From Roseospira visakhapatnamensis (GTDB taxonomy: Bacteria; Pseudomonadota; Alphaproteobacteria; Rhodospirillales; Rhodospirillaceae), in contig NZ_JACIGK010000011.1 of NCBI RefSeq assembly GCF_014197915.1, forward strand, positions 62,001 to 126,000: DNA of 64,000 bases. The letters are read 5' to 3'. The translations under genes and the position numbers were made by a program. Under the pieces are notes generated by a model, which was given only the letters and a program-made list of their open reading frames with translations, was not told where the DNA came from and did no database searches. Below, piece after piece: positions 46,079 to 54,711 of this stretch (its first letter is position 1; every line of letters begins with the position of its first letter).

Positions 46079-46156
46079 ATGCCCTTGCCCGAAGAAATCG
46101 CGTCGCGTAGGGTCGAGGATGCCGAGGAGCGGCAAAAGCCCGTGTGTTTCCCCTGA
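46079..46156 (+). CDS. Possible 25-residue peptide upstream of the radical SAM gene
   Basis: Short open frame MPLPEEIASRRVEDAEERQK then PVCFP and stop. No clear ribosome binding site and no similarity that I recognise. It ends 138 bp before the radical SAM start. Weak support. Confidence 0.15.
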   Translation: MPLPEEIASRRVEDAEERQKPVCFP

Positions 46157-46294
46157 GTCGATCGGGACAGTCCTGGCCCCCCGTGACAGGCTGTCCTGAC
46201 CTTCACAAAGCACACACCTCATGTAAGGTGATTCTGTGCTGGTGTGGACCGACACTGCCGGACACCGGGCGCACGGTTGGAAAGGAACGACAGA

Positions 46295-47464
46295 ATGTTC
46301 GACATTTCCTTCTTCAAGGCCATCGATTCCGTGAAGCGTCGCATCGTCTCCGGGGACTTCGGCCCCACGGATGCGGCGACCGTGGAGTCCGCGCTGGAGA
46401 CGCATCGCGCCCGCGAGCCGAAGGTCTTCAACGTGGAGACCACGAACTACTGCAACATGACCTGCATCATGTGCCCGCGCACGACCCTGATGACCCGCAA
46501 GAACATCTGGATCGACGACGCGGTGTTCGAACGGGTCCTGGACCAGATCAAACCCTGGGCGACCGCCGACCTGGAGGACTTCTGGACCTTCGTCCGCGAC
46601 CGCTGGAACGTGCGCTTCGACCGGCCGGACGAAAACGCCTTCTATTTCCATATCGTCTCGCGCTGCCTGATCCTGCACGGCTATGGCGAGCCGCTGCTGG
46701 ACAAGAAGATCGTCCAGCGGGTGCAGTCCTGCAGCGCGCGGGGCATCCCCACCTATTTCTCCTGCGTGCCGGCCAACATCACGGTCGAGCGCTGCCGGGC
46801 CGTCATGGCGGCGGGGCTGACGGTGCTCAAGTTCTCCATGGATGCGTTGAACGACGAGTTGCAGAAGAAGATTCGCGGCAAGCGCAACAACTTCTCGAAG
46901 GCGTTCGACACCATCCTCGACATCCTGGAGATGAAAAAGACCGAGGGCTTCGACACGCTGATCGTGCCCACCATGATCGCCCTGTCCAACGACGACGAAG
47001 CCCGCGCCATGCACCGCCAGTTCCTCGACCTGTGGACGGACAAGGACGTGTTCGCTTACGTCAAGAGCCAGGACAATCGCTGGTACTTCGAGGACCAGGC
47101 CGCCGCCGAGAACCGCTCCCACTACGAAAGCCAGTACTGCGAGTTTCCCTGGACCTCGTTGACCGTCATGGCCGACGGCAACGTGGTGCCCTGCACCCAG
47201 GACTACGACGTGGAAATGGTGCTCGGCAACGTCATGGAGCAGTCCCTGGAAGAGATCTGGAACGGCGACCGGTACCGCGACCTGCGGCACTGGCACGTCA
47301 CCGGCCGGTTCCCACCCGGCCACAAGTGCGCCGAACGCTGCGACCAGAAGAAGGTCTGCGGCTACCTGGGCCTCGCCCCGGCCACCGCCGAACCGCAGGC
47401 CCCGCCACGGCCGGCGGCCCCCGCCGATCCGTCCCCACCCGCCCCGATGTCGGTCCGGGGTTGA
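46295..47464 (+). CDS. Radical SAM/SPASM domain protein
   Basis: 389 residues. Radical SAM core with the iron-sulphur motif C53-x3-C57-x2-C60 (ETTNYCNMTCIMCPR), followed by an atypical ~55-residue insertion. The core TIM-barrel includes LHGYGEPLLDK and LKFSMDALND. The C-terminal SPASM region has CEFPWTSLTVMADGNVVPC and a late cluster CAERCDQKKVC, for one or two auxiliary 4Fe-4S centres. ATG at 46295 is preceded by AAAGGAA. The last ~25 residues are Pro/Ala-rich. It lies inside the glycan island, so the substrate may be a sugar nucleotide or a peptide. Confidence 0.9.
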   Translation: MFDISFFKAIDSVKRRIVSGDFGPTDAATVESALETHRAREPKVFNVETTNYCNMTCIMCPRTTLMTRKNIWIDDAVFERVLDQIKPWATADLEDFWTFVRDRWNVRFDRPDENAFYFHIVSRCLILHGYGEPLLDKKIVQRVQSCSARGIPTYFSCVPANITVERCRAVMAAGLTVLKFSMDALNDELQKKIRGKRNNFSKAFDTILDILEMKKTEGFDTLIVPTMIALSNDDEARAMHRQFLDLWTDKDVFAYVKSQDNRWYFEDQAAAENRSHYESQYCEFPWTSLTVMADGNVVPCTQDYDVEMVLGNVMEQSLEEIWNGDRYRDLRHWHVTGRFPPGHKCAERCDQKKVCGYLGLAPATAEPQAPPRPAAPADPSPPAPMSVRG

Positions 47465-47643
47465 TCCGCCCGTTCCGCGACGACAGCGGGCCGGTCGACG
47501 TCCCCCCGTTCCCACGGCATCCCCACGGCGTCCCCGTGGGCGACGCGCCGCCGGGGCCGCGGCCTGCCCCAAGGCGTCGCCAGCCGTCGCGACCGGCCGC
47601 CATGACCGGCCTTGATGACTGACAGTCACGAAAGGGAAACACC

Positions 47644-48636
47644 GTGATCGAAGACGACATTCTGAACAGCTTCGCCGGCTCCAACTGCGTCGTCACCGGC
47701 GGCACCGGCATGATCGGCCGCGCGGTGGCGCGGCGCCTGTGTGACGCCGGCGCGCATGTTCGGATCATTTCCCTGGACGATATCGTCGTCGACGACCGAG
47801 CCGACCACGTCAAGGCCGACCTCGCGGACTTCGTGCGGATCAAGGACCTGACCCAGGACATGGACCACGTGCTGCACGTGGCGGGCATCAAGGGCTCGGT
47901 GGACGTGACCAAGTCCAAGCCGGCGAGCTTCCTGGTGCCGCTGCTGCAAATGAACACCAACGTCCTGGAGGCCGCCCGCCAGAACAAGGCCCGCAAGGTG
48001 GTCTACACCAGCACCATCGGCGCCTACGCGGCGGCCGAGGTGTTCCGCGAGGACGACTACGACGAAGGCCAGCCGCCCATGGACCAGTACCCCGGCTGGG
48101 CCAAGCGCATCGCCGAGATGCAGGTGCAGACCTACCGCGTTCAGTACGGCCTGGAAAACTTCGCCATCGTGCGTCCCTGCAACATCTACGGCCCCGGCGA
48201 CAGCTTCAAGCCCGAGAGCGCCATGGTCATCCCCACCCTGATGGCGCGCATCGCCCGGGGCGACGACCCGGTCACGGTCTGGGGCGACGGTTCCGCCATT
48301 CGCGACTTCGCCTATTGCCGGGACGTGGCCGACGGCACCATCCAGGCGCTGTACCACGGCACGCGCGGCAGCTTCGTCAACCTGGCCAGCGGCGAGGAGG
48401 TCTCCATCCGTACCCTGGTCGAGACCCTGGCGTCGTTCATCGACTTTCGCTACGAGTTCGATACCAGCAAGCCCTCCGGCTATCCCCGGCGGGTGATGGA
48501 CATCAGCCGCGCCCGGGCGTGGATCGGTTACACGCCGTCCACCAGCCTGCGCCAGGGCCTGGAAGAGACCTGGACGTGGTTCCGCGAGAACCAGTCCGAA
48601 CACGAGCATCGCAAGAACTACTTCGCCGAGGGATGA
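47644..48636 (+). CDS. NAD-dependent epimerase/dehydratase family protein
   Basis: Extended short-chain dehydrogenase of 330 residues. NAD-binding VTGGTGMIGRAVARRL at 17-32, DHVLHVAGIKGS, VYTSTIGAYA with the catalytic Ser/Thr, then YPGWAKRIAEMQ. In classical members tyrosine and lysine are spaced YxxxK; here Tyr is one residue earlier, so the active site is atypical, though related epimerases with GWAKR share it. IVRPCNIYGPGD and VWGDGSAIRDFAYCRDVA are typical of GDP- or UDP-sugar epimerases. GTG start at 47644. Confidence 0.88.
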   Translation: MIEDDILNSFAGSNCVVTGGTGMIGRAVARRLCDAGAHVRIISLDDIVVDDRADHVKADLADFVRIKDLTQDMDHVLHVAGIKGSVDVTKSKPASFLVPLLQMNTNVLEAARQNKARKVVYTSTIGAYAAAEVFREDDYDEGQPPMDQYPGWAKRIAEMQVQTYRVQYGLENFAIVRPCNIYGPGDSFKPESAMVIPTLMARIARGDDPVTVWGDGSAIRDFAYCRDVADGTIQALYHGTRGSFVNLASGEEVSIRTLVETLASFIDFRYEFDTSKPSGYPRRVMDISRARAWIGYTPSTSLRQGLEETWTWFRENQSEHEHRKNYFAEG

Positions 48637-48703
48637 CCCCGGCGCGGGAGCGCCGGACCCGCCGCGCCCGCCGTTGAGTCTCGCCCGCCAGGGAAGCCGC
48701 CGC

Positions 48704-49843
48704 ATGACCGCCGCCCCCGCGTCCCCGACCGGCCCCGCCCCCCAGGTGGTGGTCGCCGAGAACATCAGTCATGTCCGCCAGGTCCTGTCGGTGCTGGACC
48801 CGGACCGGCCGCTGTGGGTGATCGCCACCGACAGCGCGGTGAATCACGCCTTCTACGGCGACTTCCTGAAACCCGATCGCTTCATCGCCGTCCCCGGCGC
48901 CATGTGCTGGGGATGCCTGGCGGACGAGGCCCCCCCGGCCGGGTGGCGGCGCATCGTCGACGTGGTGGGGGCCAACCGCGACGCCCTCGATCAGGTGGTC
49001 GCGGCGCTGCCGCCGGGCAGCGAGCTTCTCTACTGGCACTTCATGGGGTGCATGCCGCTGCTGAGCATCCTCATCCAGGCGACGGCGGCGGGGCATGCGG
49101 TGGTGGAACTGGACTCCGACATCCTGAGCGGCCTGTTCCAGTTCCAGCGGCGCGGGCCCGAGGACCTGGCGGGCACGGCACATCCGACCTACGTCTCGTT
49201 GCTCCTGCATGCCGGACAGGTCCTGGGGGGACCGATCAAGTATGTGGAAGCCAGGCCGCGCGGCGGCGACGACTGGCGATACGGCGCCCTGGGCATCGAC
49301 GGCGCCGACCTGGGCGAGCGGCGCTGGGTCGCGCTGGACGACTGGGCGACGCTGGCGCGGCGCTACGGACCGCTGGTGGAGGGGCTGTTACCCGACCGCG
49401 CGGCGGCGCGCCGGGCGCTGCTGCTGGACGATACCGTGCTCGCGGATCCGCGCGTCGACCTGGACGCCAGCCGCGCCGGTCTGGCGGCGGCGGTGCGCGA
49501 GATGCTGGACGAGGGGTGGGAGGTGCACCTCAAGCCGCATCCCAACGCCGCCACCGACATCCTGATGCTGCCGCCGGAGGAGGCGGGACAGCTCACCGTG
49601 CTGCCCGGGTGGCTGCCGGCGGAACTGCTCATGGGGCACTACGACCGCGTGGGGTACCTGACCTCCACGGCCTCCATGGCCGATGGGCCGGACGAGCGCC
49701 TGTGCCTGCTGCCACGGGTGCGGTACCGCGACGAGGCCGGCGAGACGTTCTGCTGGTCCCTGTTCCGTCTCGCCTTCCTGCGCGGCGGGCAGGCCGTGAC
49801 CCTCATCGCGCCCGACCCCGCCGAGACGCGCCGGGCGCCGTGA
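48704..49843 (+). CDS. Putative glycosyltransferase, polysialyltransferase-like
   Basis: 379 residues, recognised only weakly. The C-terminal half has EVHLKPHPNAATDILMLPPE and DRVGYLTSTASMAD, which recall the KPHP and late Ser/Thr motifs of GT52-type and capsular polysialyltransferases (GT-B fold). No TM helix or signal peptide. ATG at 48704 has AGGGAA upstream; TTG at 48674 would add ten residues. Its place between an epimerase and a SPINDLY-type transferase supports a role in glycan assembly. Confidence 0.6.
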   Translation: MTAAPASPTGPAPQVVVAENISHVRQVLSVLDPDRPLWVIATDSAVNHAFYGDFLKPDRFIAVPGAMCWGCLADEAPPAGWRRIVDVVGANRDALDQVVAALPPGSELLYWHFMGCMPLLSILIQATAAGHAVVELDSDILSGLFQFQRRGPEDLAGTAHPTYVSLLLHAGQVLGGPIKYVEARPRGGDDWRYGALGIDGADLGERRWVALDDWATLARRYGPLVEGLLPDRAAARRALLLDDTVLADPRVDLDASRAGLAAAVREMLDEGWEVHLKPHPNAATDILMLPPEEAGQLTVLPGWLPAELLMGHYDRVGYLTSTASMADGPDERLCLLPRVRYRDEAGETFCWSLFRLAFLRGGQAVTLIAPDPAETRRAP

Positions 49844-49861
49844 GCCGACCGGCGGCGGCGG

Positions 49862-52030
49862 TCATCCGTCCGGGGTGGGGTGGGTCACCGACGCCGGATC
49901 GATCAGCCCGGCCTCGGCCAGGCCGGTCTGCCACATGAAGCGCAGGGCCTTTTCCAGGTTGCGGGCGAAGCGCGGCCCGTCGCACAGCGGCGAGGCGGCG
50001 GTCCGCGCCCGCAGGCCCTGGCGCAGGGCCGCCAGGTCCGGCACCCGGTTGGCCCAGGACACCGCCAGTTCGACATAGGCATCGGCGCTGTCGACGATCC
50101 AGTCCGACAGGCCCACGTTGTTCAGATGCGACGCGGCGTGGCGCCCGGCGAAGGTCGGACCCGGCCAGGTGATCACCGGCACCCCCATCCACAGGCATTC
50201 GCAGGTGGTCAGTCCGCCCGAGTAGGGCCAGGGGTCCAGGGCGATGTCGACCTCGTTGAAGGTGCGCAACTGGTCGCTGTGGACTGTAAAGCCGCGCAGG
50301 ATGATGCGCTCGGCGTCGATGCCGTGCCGGGCGAAGCGGGCCAGCGTGACCTCCTGCGCCTCCGCGACGCTGAACTTGGCCCCCTTCAACATCAACCGGC
50401 TGTCGGGCACCCGATGCAGGATGCGCGCCCACAGGCCCAACATCTCGTCGTTGATCTTGTTCGGATTATTGAACGACCCAAAGGTCACCCGGTCCTTCAA
50501 CTGAGCCGGCAGCGGCCAGACGGGCGGACTTTCGTCAGGCGGACAGAACACCACATAGCCGTCGGGCATGCGGTAGATGCGCTCGGAGTACCAGCGCTCC
50601 TCGCCGTGCGGCACCTCGATCGCGTCGGCGATCAGCCAGTCCATGCCCGGCACGCCCGAGGTGTTGAACAGGCCCCCGACCCACTTCACCTGCACGGGCG
50701 CCGGCCGCATGGGAATGATGCGCAGGCGGCAGCCGGCGGCATGGCCGGACATGTCGATGAGGATATCCACCTTGTCCTTGCGAATCTGGTCGGCCAGGCC
50801 CGCGTCGTCCAGGTTGGCGACGAACTGGATCTCGGCACAGGCCGCCAGGCGGCGCGAGACGAAGTCCATCCGCCGCCGGTCCGAATAGGCGATCAGCCGG
50901 TAGGTGTCGGTGTCCAGGGCCTCGAACGCCGGCAGCGACAGCGCCAGGGCGGGATGGTTCATGAAGCCGGACGACACCATGCCGATGGTCAGGGGGCGAT
51001 CCGGGTCGGGGTCATGGAACGCCCGCGGTGCCTCGTCCTCGGGGACGAAGCGATGGACCCAGGCATCGATCATGGCGCGCAGGTCCTCGCGCGTCGCCTT
51101 GGGGTCATAATGCGCGGTGAAGATACGGTTGCTCATCGGCGTGGTCTTGTCGGGCTCGACCAGGGTCGCCCTGTCGGTCATGCGCCACGCCTCGTCCGGA
51201 CGCCCTAGGTCCAGCAGCACGTTGGCGGCGTTGCCCAGGGGCACGGGGTGCCCCGGATCCAGCAGGTGGGCCTGCATGAACGCCTTGAGCGCCTCCTCCA
51301 GATGCCATGTCTCGCGCTTGAGCAGGCCCAGTTCGACGCGGCTGGCGAGGCTCTCCGGATCAAGGTGAATCGCCCGCTTGCAGAACAGCGCCGCCGCCGA
51401 CAGGTAGTTCATGTCGGTCAGGTGGCGCGTCAGCGTAATGTAAAAGTAGTCCTTGGCGGGCTCCAGGGCGATCAGGCGTTGATAGAGCGGAATCGCCTCG
51501 GCATGCCGGCCGGCGCGGTCGAGGATCGCGATCTGCTGACGCAGGCACACCTCCAGGAACGGCTCCAGGTCCAGGACCCGGTCGAAGGCGTCGATGGCCT
51601 CGTCCAGGTGATCCAGCGCGGCATGGGCGAAGGCCAAACTGCGCCAAGTGCCGACGTCGGAGGGATCGAGACGGACCGAGCGTTCGTAGTGCGGGATCGC
51701 CGCCTCGGTCTCCGCCTGCTCCACCAGGATGCGTCCCATGGCCCGATAGCCGCCCGCCGCCTGGGGAATGGTGGCGATGAACCGGTGGGTGGCGTCCAAC
51801 GCCTCGTCCTGGCGTCCCAGGGTACTCAGGCTACCGCAGAGGACGATCCAGCCCAGGGCATACCGGGGGTAGCGGGCCACGAAACGCTCGGCAAGGGGCA
51901 GGGCCGCCTGATAGTCCTGGGACTGGTAGACGGCATCCATGTGCTCGCCGAAATGCAGAGGATCGCTGAGGTCCGGCAGCGCCGCATCGGCGCGGTCTTC
52001 GCTGGACTCTGGCTCAAGGGAACGGTCCAT
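49862..52030 (-). CDS. TPR protein with SPINDLY/OGT-type glycosyltransferase domain (GT41)
   Basis: 722 residues, on the opposite strand to the preceding genes. The N-terminal half (about 30-330) is a run of TPR repeats (YQAALPLAERFVARYPRYAL and IPHYERSVRLDPSDVGTWRS among them). The C-terminal half is the GT41 O-GlcNAc transferase-like domain: LTIGMVSSGFMNHP, DILIDMSGHAAGCRL, VTFGSFNNPNKIND and DPWPYSGGLTTCECLWMGVPVITWPG. Such proteins glycosylate Ser/Thr of flagellins in several bacteria. ATG at 52030 is used; GTG at 52045 is possible. The flagellin gene lies 336 bp upstream on the same strand. Confidence 0.9.
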   Translation of the reverse strand: MDRSLEPESSEDRADAALPDLSDPLHFGEHMDAVYQSQDYQAALPLAERFVARYPRYALGWIVLCGSLSTLGRQDEALDATHRFIATIPQAAGGYRAMGRILVEQAETEAAIPHYERSVRLDPSDVGTWRSLAFAHAALDHLDEAIDAFDRVLDLEPFLEVCLRQQIAILDRAGRHAEAIPLYQRLIALEPAKDYFYITLTRHLTDMNYLSAAALFCKRAIHLDPESLASRVELGLLKRETWHLEEALKAFMQAHLLDPGHPVPLGNAANVLLDLGRPDEAWRMTDRATLVEPDKTTPMSNRIFTAHYDPKATREDLRAMIDAWVHRFVPEDEAPRAFHDPDPDRPLTIGMVSSGFMNHPALALSLPAFEALDTDTYRLIAYSDRRRMDFVSRRLAACAEIQFVANLDDAGLADQIRKDKVDILIDMSGHAAGCRLRIIPMRPAPVQVKWVGGLFNTSGVPGMDWLIADAIEVPHGEERWYSERIYRMPDGYVVFCPPDESPPVWPLPAQLKDRVTFGSFNNPNKINDEMLGLWARILHRVPDSRLMLKGAKFSVAEAQEVTLARFARHGIDAERIILRGFTVHSDQLRTFNEVDIALDPWPYSGGLTTCECLWMGVPVITWPGPTFAGRHAASHLNNVGLSDWIVDSADAYVELAVSWANRVPDLAALRQGLRARTAASPLCDGPRFARNLEKALRFMWQTGLAEAGLIDPASVTHPTPDG

Positions 52031-52257
52031 GGAGGCGGATTCCACGCTGGGGATCGAGGGGGTGGGACAGACCGCCGCGCCCTGCCCGGCGGTCCCGGGC
52101 CGCCGGCCCCGGCGCGAGTCCCGGGGTGACCCGGCGCGACCAGGGAACCGGCCCGTCGCCGGCGATGACGTGAGCGGACGGGTTCGCGGCCGTCACGCGA
52201 CCGATCGCCACGGTTGACTCGAACGGCATCCGCACACGCGGACGCGTTGGCGCGGCA

Positions 52258-52290
52258 ACAAAAAGAGGAGGCGGCTGACCGCCGCCTCCC
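52258..52290 (-). terminator. Rho-independent terminator of the flagellin gene
   Basis: On the minus strand a perfect 9-bp stem GGAGGCGGC / GCCGCCTCC with a 5-nt loop is followed by a T-rich tract (TCTTTTTGTT). It lies about 75 bp past the flagellin stop and separates it from the SPINDLY-type gene. This is the only terminator in the window with a real T tract. Confidence 0.85.
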
Positions 52291-52365
52291 CAAAAGTCCC
52301 AATCTGCGACGGCCCCGATCCCTGACACGGGATCGACAGCCGCGCCGACCATATGATGCCTGGCC

Positions 52366-53226
52366 CTAGAACAGACGCAGGACGGCCTGTTCGGACTGCT
52401 GGGCGATGGACAGCGAGATGGTGCCCAGCTGCTGGCGTGTCTGCAACGACAGCATGTTCGCCGATTCGGCGTTCATGTCGGCGTTGACCAGCTGCGACGC
52501 GCCAGTCTCCAGGGTGTTCACGATGTTCTCGGTGAACTCCTTGCGGATTTCCATCAGCGCCGCGTTGGTGCCGAACTCGCGGGCCGCGCTGCGGACCTTG
52601 TCCAGGGCGCCGTCGATCTGCGTCAGCGTCCGGTTCACGCCGGTCGACCCATCCGACGTGGTGACGTTCGCAAAACTACCCAGGCAGACACCGTAGTGGA
52701 TCCCTAGCCCCACGGTCCCGGCCGCAGCGGTGTTGTTCAGAAGCTGGCCACCGACGGTGAGGACACGGGCATCGCTTTCCTCACTGAAGACCACCTTCAG
52801 CTTCTGCTGCGTGCCGATCAGCAGGTTGACGCCATTGTATTCGGCATCGCTCGCCATGTGGTTCAATTGCGCCATCATCGTATTGAACTGCGTGGACAGA
52901 GCACGGCGCTCGGAGGCACTGCTTTCCGCCTTCGCCGATTCGGCGATGGCCTTCATCTGCTTGAGCGTGTCTTCCATGCTCTCAAGGGACTTCACCGCCG
53001 TTTCCACGACGTTGATGCCCTCGACGATGTTGTTCTTGATGGTGGCCAGATCGCTGGCCCGGTCACCCAGGGCCCGGGACTTGAAGAACGACAGAGCGTC
53101 GTCAATGGCGCTGTTCACCTTACGGCCGGTGGACAGGCGATCCTGGGTCTGGCTGATCAGGTCCGTGGTCCGCTGCAACGAGAGCAGATTGGACCGCGTC
53201 GCCGAGGAAAGGGTAACGTCGGACAT
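52366..53226 (-). CDS. Flagellin
   Basis: Filament subunit of 286 residues, short for the family. The D0/D1 N-terminal helix (SNLLSLQRTTDLISQTQDRLSTGRKVNS, residues 12-39) and the matching C-terminal helix (ANMLSLQTRQQLGTISLSIA, about 259-278) are conserved. The central region (about 150-205) is short and contains VCLGSFANVTTSDGSTG, with a cysteine that is rare in flagellins and Ser/Thr residues that are candidate glycosylation sites. A good ribosome site, ACAGGAG, precedes the ATG at 53226. A strong terminator follows. Confidence 0.96.
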   Translation of the reverse strand: MSDVTLSSATRSNLLSLQRTTDLISQTQDRLSTGRKVNSAIDDALSFFKSRALGDRASDLATIKNNIVEGINVVETAVKSLESMEDTLKQMKAIAESAKAESSASERRALSTQFNTMMAQLNHMASDAEYNGVNLLIGTQQKLKVVFSEESDARVLTVGGQLLNNTAAAGTVGLGIHYGVCLGSFANVTTSDGSTGVNRTLTQIDGALDKVRSAAREFGTNAALMEIRKEFTENIVNTLETGASQLVNADMNAESANMLSLQTRQQLGTISLSIAQQSEQAVLRLF

Positions 53227-53674
53227 TGTTCACTCCTGTTCTAGGGGTATTTTGGACGCCCTGTTCTGGGCGAGATAAACAGTGAGCCCGATATGATGCC
53301 CACATCTGATCACTTCGCACCATACACGGGGTTTCACCTACATGCAAGACATGGACGCGGACACGATCGAAAGCAGGGGTCCCGGTATGACCCGGGTCGG
53401 AGCGGCACGCGGCGGCCCTCCGATCAGCGACCCCGGTCACCGGCCCGCTCCCCTCCTGGGATGAGCGAACCGCTGACGCGTGTCGCACGCCTACGTCCTG
53501 CCATGTCTTGCCACATCTTGCTCAAGACAACCTCTATTTGAACTCACGACCGGGCTTGGCTATTCTGGTCGCGGAAAGGCATGATGACGTCCCGAACCAT
53601 ACCCGACGGGCCGTCCCCTCGCCAAACCGTGTGCCCCGGCCTCGGGGCATCGCACCCGAGCCCAAGGCGGTCCC
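53227..53674. other. Divergent intergenic region upstream of flagellin
   Basis: 448 bases between flagellin (minus) and the 92-residue protein (plus). It must contain the flagellin promoter, but no clear sigma-28 or sigma-54 site was found. A small 5-bp stem lies in the flagellin 5' region (CGCCC-AGAACA-GGGCG). No gene is supported. Confidence 0.45.
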
Positions 53675-53953
53675 ATGGCCAAGTCATCCAGTTCCCTCAG
53701 CCCCGAGGTCCGTGAGCAGAAGGAAACCGAACTGGCTCGGCTACGCAAGATGCGGGCCAGCCTTCCGAAGGAGAAGAAGGCGGCCGGGCAACAGATCGAC
53801 CGCCGCGTGGAAGAGCTGGAAAAGCTCCTGCGGGGCCCTGGCGGCGGCGCGGGTGGCGCCCTCAAACTGGCCCTGTTCGGCCTGGTGGCCGTGGTCGGTC
53901 TAGCGCTCGGGTTCGTGGGCATGATGACCGCCGGGCAAATGCTGCAGCCCTGA
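53675..53953 (+). CDS. Small membrane-anchored protein with a coiled-coil
   Basis: 92 residues, family not recognised. Residues 8-53 are charged and heptad-like ([20 protein letters not shown]...EELEKLL), then a Gly linker (GGGAGGA) and one C-terminal TM segment ([23 protein letters not shown]). The topology fits a tail-anchored protein with a cytoplasmic coiled-coil. It lies 95 bp upstream of hisG. Confidence 0.65.
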   Translation: MAKSSSSLSPEVREQKETELARLRKMRASLPKEKKAAGQQIDRRVEELEKLLRGPGGGAGGALKLALFGLVAVVGLALGFVGMMTAGQMLQP

Positions 53954-54048
53954 CGGGATTCTCCAGGACCCACGCCGCGTCCCCTTGGCAAACCCTCTCC
54001 CGGCCATGCTACAACGCGGCTCCCGCCACCGGACGAGCCGCGCACACC

Positions 54049-54711
54049 ATGTCACGGGACAAACTGATCATCGCCCTGCCCAAGGGCCGCATCCTCTCCG
54101 AAGCCATGCCGGTGCTGAGAGCCGTGGGCATCGACCCGGACCCCGCCTTCAGCGACCCGGAGTCCCGCGCCCTGCGGTTCGCCACCAACCACGCGCATAT
54201 CGACCTGATCCGGGTGCGATCGTTCGATGTGGCCACCTTCGTCGCCTTCGGCGCCGCCCATCTCGGCATCTGCGGCCAGGACGTGCTGATGGAGTTCAGC
54301 TATCCGGAACTCTACGCCCCCCTGGACCTGGGTATCGGCGCCTGCCGCCTGGCGGTGGCCGAACCCGTCGCCCTGGGCGGGGCCGACGATCCCGGCCGCT
54401 GGAGCCACATCCGCGTGGCCACGAAGTACCCGGCGGTCACACGGCGGTACTTCGCGGCGCGCGGCGTGCAGGCCGAGTGCATCAAGCTGAACGGCGCCAT
54501 GGAACTGGCGCCGGCCCTGGGCCTGTGCCGGCGCATCGTCGATCTGGTGTCCACCGGCTCCACCCTGCGGGCCAACGGCCTTGTGGAGGTGGAGCACATC
54601 GCCCACATCACCTCGCGTCTCATCGTCAATCGTCCCGCGCTGAAGATCCGGGCCGGCGAGATGTCCGGCTGGATCGACGCCATCGGAGAGGCCGTCACCC
54701 ATGGTCGCTGA
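54049..54711 (+). CDS. hisG: ATP phosphoribosyltransferase catalytic subunit, short form
   Basis: First enzyme of histidine synthesis, joining ATP and PRPP. 220 residues, the short form that lacks the C-terminal regulatory ACT-like domain and needs HisZ as partner. Features: [22 protein letters not shown] at the start, [19 protein letters not shown], and the PRPP loop with [13 protein letters not shown]. No hisZ is adjacent, so it must be elsewhere. The end overlaps hisD. Confidence 0.95.
   Translation: MSRDKLIIALPKGRILSEAMPVLRAVGIDPDPAFSDPESRALRFATNHAHIDLIRVRSFDVATFVAFGAAHLGICGQDVLMEFSYPELYAPLDLGIGACRLAVAEPVALGGADDPGRWSHIRVATKYPAVTRRYFAARGVQAECIKLNGAMELAPALGLCRRIVDLVSTGSTLRANGLVEVEHIAHITSRLIVNRPALKIRAGEMSGWIDAIGEAVTHGR

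Noticed and set aside
53228-53241. GTTC-N6-GTTC resembling an alphaproteobacterial LexA box
   Set aside because: The known spacing is N7, and the site covers the flagellin ribosome binding region; likely chance.
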